Origin: Thuidium tamariscinum
Lineage: Eukaryota > Streptophyta > Bryopsida > Hypnales > Thuidiaceae
DNA: 64,000 nucleotides
Assembly (NCBI GenBank): GCA_947034885.2
Contig: OX344749.2
Coordinates: forward strand, 21,405,501-21,469,500
Direction of reading: 5' to 3'
Shown: positions 23,088-33,955 of the stretch, piece by piece
Layout of the letters: every line of letters begins with the position of its first letter
Numbering within the stretch: the stretch's first letter is position 1
Position numbers and translations under genes: made by a program
The notes under the pieces: generated by a model
Told to the model about the DNA's origin: nothing
Database searches by the model: none
What the model saw: the letters and a program-made list of their open reading frames with translations, nothing else

Positions 23088-24460
23088 AAGGATTCTTAAA
23101 GTGTGCTTTATATTTGGAGCCAAATTGAAGGCAAGTCAGGACTCTTTAACTTTGAATCAATAGGAGCATTCAATTTCTTCAAATTTGGCCAAGGACTTTA
23201 TACTTGAAGTTGATTGGAACTACAACTCATCCTACATGTTGCCTTAGATGACATGGTTTTGATGCGAAAGCTTCCAACTAGATTGAAGGCAAATCACAAC
23301 TAGATTTGCCTTCAATTACAGTCTTACGTAAAATATCAAGTTTTGAAAACAAGGAGCTATCATATGGATCAAGTTTTAAAATCCCTGAGCAAATGCACCC
23401 AAGATTCTCATTTCAAGACGAGCAACCTCACTACATAGTAAATTAAAATTTATCACGTGCTAGTCTCTAGTTTAGAATTTTAGAAAACTAATTATAAATT
23501 TAAAAAAATTTATGATTATTTAATTTTCTCATGTGATTATTTTCAAACCTCTAAAGTGACAACTTAAAAATTTGAGAGAGTTTTTAAATTTTTGATTCTT
23601 TTAAATTAAAAAATGTTACATTGGCTTTCAATTCCATTATAGTTTTTTGGGGGGTAAAAGCATTATTCATCTTTTCATAATTTTTCTCTAGAAGTTGCAA
23701 ATTTAGCTTGCAAAGTTCATCATCCAAAAGTGTTATACAACCTAGTTTTTACAGTAGTTCTTACATTTGTATAGCTAAAAGTTAAAATTTCATTCACATT
23801 CATGTGTAAAAAGATATTAAAGTAGGACGTTTCATTGAAAAAAATCCATTGTAGAAAAGTTGCTCAGGTTTGAGGGATGAAAAAAAATAACCAAAAAATA
23901 AAATGAAAGTTTCAAGTAAAACAAAAAAAATCCAATAGAAAAATAAGAAGAGAATTGAAAAGACTCAGTCTGAAAAGGAAAATAAAGAATTAAAAAAATT
24001 CTATCTTCTAATTTTGAAATAGGAAAGAAAAGAATTGGAAAATAAAGTTAATTTTTTAAAAATAAAATAAATATTCAAAAATATCTTTTTCAAAAGTAGA
24101 AAAGAATGAAGCAAAAGGAAAGAATGTGTTTAAAAATTTATTTATTTATTTGAACATTATTTTTTGAAATTAGAAAAAAATAATAAAAAGGATAAAATGC
24201 ATTTTTTTTTAAATTAATAAAAAATACAAGAATACATGAATTGAAAATTGGGCCTTAGAATCCAATCCAAGGGCTTTACATGAACTTGAGCCGGATGGAA
24301 AAACTAAGGCTGGATTGAAGGCTTGGAATGAAGGCAAATCTAGCCAATCTTTCATATGGCCCCAAGCCCAATATAAATCCATGATTCTAGTGTAACAAAT
24401 ATTATATAATTATTCAAATGTTTATTAAACTAGGATCCTAAATTGCAGAAGAAAATTCTT
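23088..24460. other. AT-rich spacer, no gene seen
   Basis: Very AT-rich with many A and T runs (for example 23880-24230). No convincing frame, RNA gene or element end. Confidence 0.5.
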
Positions 24461-24461
24461 C

Positions 24462-25195
24462 TTCTAAAACATTAGAAGATTTTTAAGGCCATTAGAAGAC
24501 TGCAAGTTCCCGGACTGCGGGAACGTAGTTTTGGCCTTGTGAACAAAAATATGACGTGGTCGAGAGAGTTCCACATCATTGATTTTTTTTAAAATTTTTT
24601 TTGGGGCTTTTTTCATATTTAAGGACCCCCAATTTTTTATTTTTTATTTTTTGGTAAATGCTAGCCTGACAGCAGCTAGTAGTTACGGGAATAGTTTTGG
24701 AGAATAGCCCCGAAACGGCCCTTTGGAGGCCTCAAATCCCCTCTAATGTAGGTGGTTGTTTCTTATACATGATTCAAAAGTTTTTTGCTTTAGGTTAAGT
24801 ATTATAGTTTTACCTAAATTTTTTTCTACGGTCATAAATCTTATATTTACCCCCCAAAGGACAGCTTGGTAAATTTGGCAACACAATAGATGAGATTTGA
24901 GGCCTTTGGAAGACTATGAGTTATCAAACTATGAGAATGCAATAATTGTTGCGAGAACGTATTAACTACTGTAGAAATGCAAAACACTGGAAGTTGACGT
25001 GGCCGAGACTATACTATGTCATTTTTTTTTGAATTTTTTTTCTGCATTTCAAGACCCAAATTTTAAAAATTTTAAAATTTTAAAAATTTTAAAATCATAA
25101 TTGTTGGTTGATAGCATCCAACAATTTCGGGAACTATTTTGGAATCAGATGCGAAAATGGCCCTCCCAAAGCCTCAAATCTCATCTAATGTAGTA
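24462..25195 (+). repeat. Diverged direct duplication of about 300 bp
   Basis: Two related units (about 24462-24760 and 24890-25195) follow the same order: TTAGAAGACT / TTGGAAGACTATGAGTT, GACGTGGTCGAGA / GACGTGGCCGAGA, a T-rich run, CGGGAA-TAGTTTTGG / CGGGAACTATTTTGG, GGCCTCAAATCCCCTCTAATG / GCCTCAAATCTCATCTAATG. The divergence suggests an old duplication or two copies of one repeat family side by side. Confidence 0.7.
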
Positions 25196-25305
25196 ATTTT
25201 GAGTAGGTATTTGCAGATTTCTATATTTCATGCCCAAATTTTGCTAGAAGGTGGGACAAGGAATATATTCCATGTGTACTAAAAATCAAGACATTTGAAA
25301 ATATG

Positions 25306-25625
25306 AGTCAAAAGTTCTAGGGGAGGACACTTCCCATTTTTTAATAACCTATGTGCGGCGGAATATAGGGTACATTTAAATAATCTTAGGTAAAATTTAT
25401 AAGACATTTACATATAAAATAGGGGACATTAAAAAGGCAAAGTGTTTTAAAAATAAAATAGGGATGATAATATGGCTGATTTTTCCGCTTTATGAGAAAA
25501 TAGGGGCTCTTTTAATGTTGCCAAGTAATGATTACAAGTAATTGATAGCCCCCCTAAAAATACCCCACCGCCGCACGTGGGTCCCCCAAATATACAAGAA
25601 GTGTCCTCCCCAGACAAAAGTTATA
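25306..25625. mobile_element. Small inverted-repeat element (MITE) with 14-bp flanking repeats
   Basis: Element 25320-25611 (292 bp) begins GGGGAGGACACTTC and ends GAAGTGTCCTCCCC. Weaker inverted similarity continues to GTGCGGCGG / CCGCCGCAC. Direct repeats AGTCAAAAGTTCTA (25306-25319) and AGACAAAAGTTATA (25612-25625) abut the ends, 12 of 14 identical. The interior is AT-rich and codes for nothing. Confidence 0.75.
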
Positions 25626-26960
25626 GCCTAATATGTTACTTTTTTTCATAACAGGGCAATTCAAGAAAATTCAAAAAAATAAAAATTTCAAAAATAAAAA
25701 TTTGAAATTGGTTTTCTTCATTTATGTATGTGGAAAGCTTTGAATCATTCCATCTTGATGAAAGAGCCAAAAGTTATGAGGTTTTTTGCTTGGAGGCAAT
25801 TATAGATTCTCTATTCTAAAATAAACTTTGAAGTTCTTTATTTTACTCAATATTCAACATTTCTTGAAAAAAATAAATTCATAGGATGTAAGCTATTTAT
25901 TATAACATTGCAATAATTGAAATTGACATTTTTCAATTATATAAATAAATTATTAACAATTTTGTATTTTGAATCATTTGCTACTTCTTTTTATATACTA
26001 TTTTTTTCCTTTATGTTGTACAATTCCAAATAGTTTGAAATTTCTTAGGCAAGTAGCCTACTTGGCCTCAACAATGGATCCAAAGAAGCACATTTCTTTT
26101 GGACCATTTTTCATATGATTGTCACCTTCTGAAGTGTAGCTGCCGTGTTTTTTTGTTAGGTAAAAAAAATTATGTTTAAGCATTCAAATGCTAATATCTT
26201 GCAATCTATATAGTGGAAAACTTTGAAAAATTTTCTATATGTTTTGAAACCAATTTTCTACAAGATCCTACACTTACAAATTTCAAAAAATATTTAAGAA
26301 GAATAAATTGATATTGGTACTAGAAGTGGCAGTTTTTGACTATTTTTACTATATACATAGTCAAAGAACCTAATGGATTAACCTTGAAGCACTCCGACTT
26401 TCAATTTTTGGACACTGTACAAATTAAAAAAATATATCTTTCTCATTACAACTTGGATGAAAGTCATCCTAATTTTTAATGATACATTAGGAAGTTATTG
26501 TCCTATTCAAGGGTTGGATTTGGTGACACTAGAGTACATATTTTTCTAAAATGACAAATGTGAAAGTATGTCAAGTAGTTGACGAAACCAAAATTGCATT
26601 GACTCTAGTTCAAAATGTCATTTGCAAAAATGAGATCATAGAATCTTAGAATACAAAAATTTCAAGAAATCAACATATCAAGAGAAACTCATTTCAAATC
26701 CATTCCAACCAAATTTATTCCAAAAATGACAATATTTTCCCTGTAATTGAATTTAGAAAGAATTTTGAGCTCTCCTTTCAAAATTTATAGAAAAATATTG
26801 GTGATAGCATTGATGATTCTAACTGCATGAATAGAATCTACAACTCAAACTCTACAACTTTTTATTTGCATCTCAACTCCAAAATACTCTTTCAAATAGT
26901 ACTTTATGGTGATTTTTTTGAAGTCGTCAACTCTGCAGATGAGTTTGGAGTCCGGACACT
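25626..26960. other. AT-rich spacer, no gene seen
   Basis: No convincing frame. Phrases such as AAAAGTTATG and GAATCATTCCAT near 25740 recur in other repeats of this window (37.3, 40.3, 44.7 and 58.2 kb), so this is likely decayed repeat sequence. Confidence 0.45.
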
Positions 26961-27095
26961 TACATAACATTCAGTAGCATGCCATGCCTCTACACCCAAC
27001 CAATTAGTTACTGATAAACATTGTTGGATGTGGCATATTCCACAACATCATTGTAGAGCCAAGGCAATGCCAACCTTGCTACTGAATGTTATGTA
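26961..27095. mobile_element. MITE family A, copy 1
   Basis: CATAACATTCAGTAGCA (26963-26979) is repeated inverted as TGCTACTGAATGTTATG (27077-27093), and inverted similarity extends inward to a CTCTACA / TGTAGAG pair. TA lies on both sides and may be the target duplication. The interior has ATATTCCACA, shared with copy 2 at 39001-39234. Confidence 0.8.
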
Positions 27096-29215
27096 CGAGT
27101 TAAGAGAAAAAGCTTGATCGCAATTCCTTCTTTGCCTAGTTTGTACTTCAGAGTTCGTACTTCAGAGTCCCGAGAAGGAAAATCGAAGGAAAATCGAGCT
27201 ACTGTAGGTTACCTCAATTCTTTCAGACCCGCATGCTTTCTCTCCTGCCATGTAGTTTGACACTGAAATTTTGGAGTCTGTCTCCACTACGATGATCCTG
27301 CTTTCGCTCTTTATTCACAGTGCCCCAATCCAGCCTTTGCAGATCTTCATATGTCGCAACACACGTATCTCATTATTAATTGCTAAACAATGTTTTGGCG
27401 ATTGTGTAGGTAGTCACCAAGGCAAAGTGTTCTTTGAACAAGAATGGAACAAAAGATGGCGAATTACTAGTCAGTGTATTCCCCACTTCTCTTAGCATAC
27501 TAGCTTCTGTTTCCGAGAACACATTTACTGACATGTATTTTATTAGTTTCTATGCTTGCTTTCTCGTCATACCACATTCTTCTTCTGGTTCTGCAGCTAC
27601 GACGGATGCAACCAATGTCTGAATCTCAGCGACAAGTTTTATACCCACCTAACGGATACTTCAACGCTGGTAATGAAGGCACACTGTCAATCTCGCTCTG
27701 CGATTGATAAGACGGAGTTTTTTTCCAGAAAGAGCAGACGCAATGCTTCCCATTCTTTGAGACGCTAGATAACGTACTGGGGCATTCAAAGACGATGCAC
27801 CAAGTTGGTGAGCGTTGCATGTGGGAAACGGTTGGGCTACGATTAATACGGCGGTGCTTACGTTGACGCTGGGATTGGGCAAGGTAAGTGGGTTTGGGCA
27901 CTCGCAAATGATTCCTCGTCTCCCTCGTTTTCGTTTAAAGCGCCAAGCTCTTCTTGTTTCTGGTTCCTATGAGAAAGGCATCTGAATGGAGGTAGAGACG
28001 AGCTATGGCTAATAGATTTCTTATTTTGGGGGAGGATCACGAAAAAGTATCTGAACGGTTGTAGACCAGCTAAGGGAGAGGTGTTCACAATCCTTGACTT
28101 TGAGCCCTGGAGTTACCTGAATACCTTCAGAACTTTCACATAAAATTATTTGACAACTTTAACAGGCGCAAGAATGCATGAATAGATACTGTATAACAAA
28201 ATTATGAGAGTTCATTGTTGTTTGGTGGATGACCTATTTCCAATTCATATCATTCTCACAACCAATATGTTATCCTTGCCCTGAAGTGAGACTTCGGGTG
28301 CTGAAATTGAAGAGCTCATTTCTAAGCTCCTCTTCCTTTTGCTAATAGTTTTGCCCCATGTATCAATCATGTATGTTTAGAAGTTATTTCTAGGAACCTG
28401 TATGAATTGACCTCCTGTGAATTATATGAATAACTTCAAATTTGTGACATTGTAAGTGCATGTATCGGTATCTTATAAATCACAACATTTGCTTAAGATC
28501 AAGGTTTGTGTGAAGCACTCTGAGCACTTAGTTCTTGCTAGTTAACTGGGAGTTTGGTTTGAGTGGTTGTGGGAATCCTAGTTCTTGGACAGATAATTCT
28601 ACATTGTGACCGACTGTGGGTCACTCATGAGCTTTAAGTATTGTGATGACTGAACTTGTGTGCATTTAAGAGATAGCCTGTGTCATGAATTTCCACATGG
28701 CGAGGACTTTGGCATTGCCCATGTCAATGCTAAGTTAGAGCATCTCTTGCACCCCTCCAATTATTTAAGTCCCGTCAATTGAGATCTATCCAATTTAGAG
28801 GGGATGACCACTTGTATCCCCAATAATACAATTCACTAAAATATACTTCCAATCAATCACAAGTCACATAACTTACAAAAGCAATAAAGTAAGCTATCAT
28901 TTATTATGTTGACTTGGTAATCCTAGAAGAAAATATAGCTTGCCAAGAGATTAGTGACCTTTTCAAATATGGCTCATTTGATGTACCAAAGAGAAGGTAG
29001 AGGTTGTCCGAACACGCTAAAATTGATTGCTTATCATCCAAAAATGAGAGGGATTGGGGCATTTGAAGAGGTCTAGGATTTGCTCTTAACTAGGTTGTGT
29101 GACTCTACAATGTCTCTCTCTCACTCAATTAAAACATGCTATTTGGAGTAAACTCAACTAAAGTGCCAAAAAAACAACATATAGATATGTAAATGGATGT
29201 ATTTTAAATGGACAG
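27096..29215. other. Spacer, slightly less AT-rich, no gene supported
   Basis: Open frames at 27271-27768 (plus) and 27626-28088 (minus) overlap and show no recognisable protein. The composition at 27150-27950 is closer to coding than its surroundings, so a decayed gene fragment is possible but unproven. Confidence 0.4.
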
Positions 29216-29873
29216 ATTACATTAGAGAGAATATGGACTCTGTGGAGGGCCGTCAGACTTTGACAAACCAATCTATTACTGCACCTCTACTAAGCTACAA
29301 AAAGGACGAAATTACTGACAGAGATGCCTTTCAGCTTATGTGAATATCTTAAGCATCTTTCTTTTTTAATTCTAGATCTGTTAGGGAGAGATGACAAGTT
29401 CCCTCTTTCGCAATCTACTTGAAAGATGGAAGTTGCAACTTGAATTTTTTTTGTATTTCCTTTACGATTAAATGCTCTGACAACAGCAAAACTCAGGGTT
29501 GTCATATCGGACAGAATCTTACTGTTCACAGACGAATCGGACGAATTAGGGTTGACTGGCTGCAAACTTCGGAGGCCAATAACTTTTGGAAAAATTGTCC
29601 AAATTGTCCATATAATATGTTTTTCGACATCTATAGAAAATTTGGACAATTTTTCCAAAAGTTATTGGCCTCCAAAGTTTGCAGCCAGTCAACCCTAATT
29701 CGTCCGATATGTCCGTGAACAGTAAGATTCTGTCCGATATGACAACCCTGGCAAAACTGACACGAACGTCAATAGGGGAAAAAAATTGTCGAAATGAAAA
29801 TAAATCTTTGCGATGGGTCTCTCTGGCAGCGTTTAGCGGCCCTCCGGAGAGTCCATATTTTCTCTAATGATTA
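29216..29873. mobile_element. Inverted-repeat element with about 37-bp ends, host of a nested element
   Basis: CATTAGAGAGAATATGGACT at 29220 is matched inverted by AGTCCATATTTTCTCTAATG ending at 29869. The similarity continues into GGAGGGCCG / CGGCCCTCC. ATTA flanks both ends (29216-29219, 29870-29873). The interior holds the hAT-type element at 29494-29750. Confidence 0.75.
29494..29750. mobile_element. hAT-type fold-back MITE, 257 bp
   Basis: Begins CAGGGTTGTCATATCGGACA and ends with the matching inverse, TGTCCGATATGACAACCCTG. The arms are about 115-125 bp each, so nearly the whole element folds into one hairpin. GCAAAACT flanks it perfectly on both sides (29486-29493 and 29751-29758). An 8-bp duplication and CAGGG ends identify a hAT-superfamily non-autonomous element. 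Confidence 0.9.
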
Positions 29874-30584
29874 TGCTAATTGAATGAACTCCTACATTCA
29901 ATTGCATATTTTCTCTTTAATTTTATTTGTTCTTCCTTTAGGTTTGTAACTGGACCATATTCTCTTAATAAAGTCTCGTGATGTTTGACCGAATGGGAAT
30001 GGCTTGTGGGAGTTTTCCGAATGCTGGAGATAACATGCAGAAAAGCAGCAATGCAGGCTCAGAACCTTTAGGAAAAGCGTGATATATACACGGCCGTGAA
30101 TGGAGTACTGTAGTGCAGACAGGGACACAAGAAAGCTGTGACAAGCCCCGTGTTGCAACTTTGTGTTGCAATGGCGGAATGAAGTTACAAGAAGATGCAC
30201 GGCACGTAAAGGAAATAGGTGCGAGAAACTGAAGAAACTCAATGTGATGAGTACAATTGATAAGTAATTGGCCTCAGACATTCAATGACTACAATCTGAA
30301 GCAGGAGTTTCCTCTCATGCTTGCTGCAAGTGACAGTCGCATGAAAATTGCCAAGTTCCAGGATACATGAAGCCGGCCACATTGAGGATTCAATGTCAAT
30401 TTCACCAGCGTGAGCCCAAACCTCCAATCTAGAAAAATGGTGTCATCACTGTGAAGTCACTCCTTCACGGCCAGGGAGGATTGACCACCTCTGAATTCTG
30501 AACTTAGACTAGCAATTAGAGGTCCCAAATTAGAGATTCTTTCTCTTTGCATCCGCCCATGGAAATCAAACAATGTTAGAAGGA
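29874..30584. other. 3' flank of the DUF247 gene
   Basis: Contains overlapping minus-strand frames (29898-30281, 30239-30427) without recognisable content. It probably holds the 3' untranslated region of the minus-strand gene that ends at 30585. Confidence 0.4.
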
Positions 30585-32078
30585 TCAACCTTTAAGCTTA
30601 GTATCCTTGGGTGGAAACGCAGTGAGCCATGTCTGCACAGCAGTGAGAAACAACAATAGGATCCCTGCTAGCACGCTCACCAACCTCCAAGGCTTTGCAA
30701 AGAACAACACCCAACATTCTTGCCGCAATCGCTTGAACTTTGAGTTTCGATGTCTATGAATGCAATCATAGCATTCCTCCCATGCTCTTGAAGGAAATGG
30801 TGTGAACACCCCCCGCAAACTTCGATCCCACATTCCTACAAGAACGTCATTCCCCATATGGTTGTTGATCACTCCTTCCTCAACCAAAAGTTGTATGTCA
30901 TCTACATCGATGCACAAAGAGGCCATACACTGGAGGTAGCATCTGAAATCTCCACACAAGCCCCCAGAAATTTGTTGTTCATGAAGTGCCAAGTTTAAGA
31001 ATGCCAACTCAGTATAATCATACAATCCTACACTAGGCAATTGCAACTTTGCACTTCTGACGTACCCTCTACCACTGAGTCTGATGTCGTTTATAGTTGG
31101 AATAGTCCCTACAATGCGAATTCCAATTGCTTTAAGGTGAGAGGCAGAGGGGATGCTCACTAGAGGAGGATTCGATTCTACACCAAGATCCACATGGAAA
31201 GGGAGGGAATGGCCGCAGAGGACTCTATAAATACAATCTAAAAGATGCTGGCAGTTGATTAGGGATTTTTCCACGGGGTCGATAGGGTAGGTCTTGATCA
31301 AGTGATTGTAAAGTCCGGCTTTGCTGTTATGAGAACGTGGAACGCCATTTCCAGTGTTCTCTGGGTACTTGAAAGGATTGAGGATAAGAATAGCTCGGTT
31401 GAGTACCTTCTCCAACTCATCTTCTATTAGCTCCTCAATTTTGAAAGTAGGGTCATTTCGAGCTCTCTCTTGTGTTTCTTCATTGTTCTTGTACAATTGC
31501 TTGATGGTGGATTGGAGTAGATACATCGGCACTTGATTTTCTATGAGAAAGAAGTCTGACTTTTCTATCAGTGCAAAGATCCCATTCAACCGTTCGGCCA
31601 AGACTCGAAATTCTTCCCAGAAGAATTTCTGCTCATTCTTCTGCTCATTGAGATACTTGAACATCACAACTAGGAACAGGGCGTCCGATGCCAAGAGGGT
31701 CTGCACATCCTCATCGGTGAATTTGTCAGAGCTTGATGGATATGCACGTCTCGCTTTGCTCACATCGCCGACGACATCAGCGGCGAAATGGTACCAAGAA
31801 CTAGGGCTGGTGGCACTCCGGCTGGCAAGCTTCAACTGTACAACGCGAGCTAGTTCATATTTGAAGGTTTCAATCTGAGATCCCTGCAAAGTGCGACAGT
31901 GGAGGCCAAGCTCCAACCCCTTATTCTGAAAACTTGCCGGGGCCTGCACTCGCAAGGATGCTGGGACCTCAAAAACGGCCCATTCTGGCATATCCACTTC
32001 CTGAGCCGAATCAAGATGGTTTCCATCTTTCAGCAGCTGAACCATCTCCAATATGCTTCCCGCCATAAGAACTGACAT
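30585..32078 (-). CDS. DUF247 plant membrane protein
   Basis: A single-exon gene of 497 residues with the full DUF247 layout: WAVFEVPASLR at the start, SDALFLVVMFKYLNE, FFLIENQVPMYLLQSTIKQL (the conserved ENQ-P motif), a central HLLDCIYRVL segment, SASHLKAIGIRIVG, LPSVGLYDYTELAFLNLALHEQ, CYLQCMASLCIDVDDIQLLVEEGVINNHMG, and a C-terminal membrane span WRLVSVLAGILLLFLTAVQTWL followed by a short tail. The length is typical for the family. Members are anchored at the plasma membrane or endomembranes by this C-terminal helix. Their biochemical role is mostly unknown, though grass members act in self-incompatibility. The frame is uninterrupted, so this is probably a working host gene. The ATG at 32078 is supported by the promoter features upstream. 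Confidence 0.92.
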   Translation of the reverse strand: MSVLMAGSILEMVQLLKDGNHLDSAQEVDMPEWAVFEVPASLRVQAPASFQNKGLELGLHCRTLQGSQIETFKYELARVVQLKLASRSATSPSSWYHFAADVVGDVSKARRAYPSSSDKFTDEDVQTLLASDALFLVVMFKYLNEQKNEQKFFWEEFRVLAERLNGIFALIEKSDFFLIENQVPMYLLQSTIKQLYKNNEETQERARNDPTFKIEELIEDELEKVLNRAILILNPFKYPENTGNGVPRSHNSKAGLYNHLIKTYPIDPVEKSLINCQHLLDCIYRVLCGHSLPFHVDLGVESNPPLVSIPSASHLKAIGIRIVGTIPTINDIRLSGRGYVRSAKLQLPSVGLYDYTELAFLNLALHEQQISGGLCGDFRCYLQCMASLCIDVDDIQLLVEEGVINNHMGNDVLVGMWDRSLRGVFTPFPSRAWEECYDCIHRHRNSKFKRLRQECWVLFFAKPWRLVSVLAGILLLFLTAVQTWLTAFPPKDTKLKG

Positions 32079-32394
32079 CTAACGTGAATTTATGAGTCCC
32101 CACGAATCTCTAAGGTCCTCCCGCTACTTCGCACCAAAACTCTAACAAATCTGCCGTCAGGTCGTACGCTTGGTCACTCCTTTGAAAAGCCCGACCAGAA
32201 GGTGAAGTGTACTTGAGGGAGTTGGGAATGACTCACTCTTGTGCTCTCTGAATAACGACCCTTAGGAGCTCTCTGTGTCTGAGTGAGGGTCTGGTGTAGA
32301 ATCACTGCCAACGAACTTCGTCTCCGCACATGGCTCTTAATTTTTAGTCCCACCTCTCGAACCGTCAGAAGTGTTAACGGTAGGAGGAGGGGGA

Positions 32395-32455
32395 GGCCTA
32401 ATGGTACCGGGAGGAGGGAGAGGGGGAGGGGGAGGGTTAAATAGTGGTTGACCAC
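32395..32455 (-). promoter_or_regulatory. Core promoter of the DUF247 gene (TATA-like box and pyrimidine patch)
   Basis: On the minus strand CTATTTAA (32444-32437) is followed by a C/T-only run of more than 20 bases, which resembles a plant Y patch near a transcription start. The start codon lies about 360 bp downstream, leaving a 5' leader of plausible length. Position and composition only; no other evidence. Confidence 0.5.
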
Positions 32456-33536
32456 GACCGTCGTTCTCTCCCAAGTTGTGATCCCTCATCTCCTTGGTGG
32501 GCCGCATCTGCACTAGTGGCGCAGCTTAAATTCACCCGGACGTAACTAGCCTTCCCTTCACTCGCGAGATCTTGGGAATAGCGTCCTCGTGTGAATATTG
32601 GTGGCCTGAGCAGTGAACAAATTCGATCAAACAATCAGCGATCATTTGGAACGAGACGACTACCCTTTGCGGCAAAAGCAATTCCAGTATTGCAGCAACG
32701 CAAAAGAACGTAGACAAGTACGTACTTGAGAAGGAACTGACTTCATCCATACATGCTTTCAGGTGTGTTCAATATTGGCGCTATTGAACATAAACAACTA
32801 CCCCTAACGTGCCATAACTGAACTAGCTTCACGAGATCTTGGGTGCAAGTACGTGACCTGGCGGTCCACAAATAATTAAGATCGCACTATACTTGTAGAG
32901 ACGAAGTCTGTGCCATTGATCGAAGGGAGCTAGCTAGTGCAAAACCAAAATGCCAGGAGTAAAGATCGACAGCCAAGTCAGGTTTGAAACATTACAGGAG
33001 GGCAGCGCGAGGAGTCAGGTGGAGAGCCGGCTAATTTCCTCAATGAAATCTTGAAAACATGCAGATCGATCGAAAAGCACCAGAGCTGACGACAAAGCTC
33101 CGACACATGCACCGCACCGACTTTGTGAGTTTGCTCGCCAGTGAGGATGTCGTCGCAACAGACGGATAATCGTTCAGATATGACCAATCGAGTTACTAGG
33201 AATCTGGCCGGGTGAGCACAGCAGTACGTACAGCCAAGTCCTCAAGTGCAGATCGAGTGGCTTGGGGAAGGGACTAAACTGTGGATCATCAAATCAATCT
33301 AAACAAAAAGACAATCCATGTGTTGCATCGATGTTGACACAAACTGACTGGCAAACACAGCAGCTAAGCTCAAACGGAGCAAATACGTACATTGATCAAA
33401 GACAAGTCGTCACAAGTGCCGAGCAGGGAAATAAATACTCGGAGTGAGAGACCGAGGATGATGAGAATCAGGCCGGATGACTGAGAAAGTAACGAGCTGT
33501 GAATCAATGGATAGAGCAAGGGCTGAGGCGGAATAA
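32456..33536. other. Upstream region of the DUF247 gene, no gene supported
   Basis: Mixed composition with short frames on both strands (for example 32532-32750, 32978-33187, 33262-33447) that have no recognisable content. It may include distal regulatory sequence of the DUF247 gene. Confidence 0.4.
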
Positions 33537-33955
33537 TGGTGGAACAGCCAGGGGCAAACAGGCAGTGAGCGGAGTTTTTCAACAATCGGTACTGTAGCTT
33601 ACTTTGGTGGTAAACTGAAGAGGCCCGTTTCTCAGGAACATCGCTGCTTTGGAATCTCTCCCTGTTCCCGTCAGGCCACTTGTGGCTGACGGGTTCGTAT
33701 TCGACTCCTCGGCAATGAAATCCGTTTCATTTGTTAACGCATTAAAAAATCTCTCTCTGTGGATTGAGATGGGGGCTGCTAATTACCGACAGTTTGTCCA
33801 CCACCGTCCAAGCCTGTGCAATTAATTGCGATTGATTGTTGTGCACAGTAAGTAACTACGTTCATCTCAGTGCCTCACTGTCAATTCAGTTGGTCCCGAC
33901 TGCACTCTTGAATAACTTAGTCAAATGTCTTCAAGAACTGTCTATACTTTATACA
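33537..33955 (+). repeat. Long direct repeat, copy 1 (without MITE)
   Basis: About 420 bp nearly identical to 38258-38808 minus the 128-bp MITE there. The shared part starts at ATGGTG...AACAGCCAGGGGCAAACAGG and ends near AAGAACTGTCTATAC. At 33849-33855 it reads TAAGTAA, exactly where copy 2 carries the MITE. Confidence 0.9.

Noticed and set aside
27271-28088. A host gene on either strand
   Set aside because: Frames are short and overlapping and no protein family is recognisable. Composition alone is not enough.
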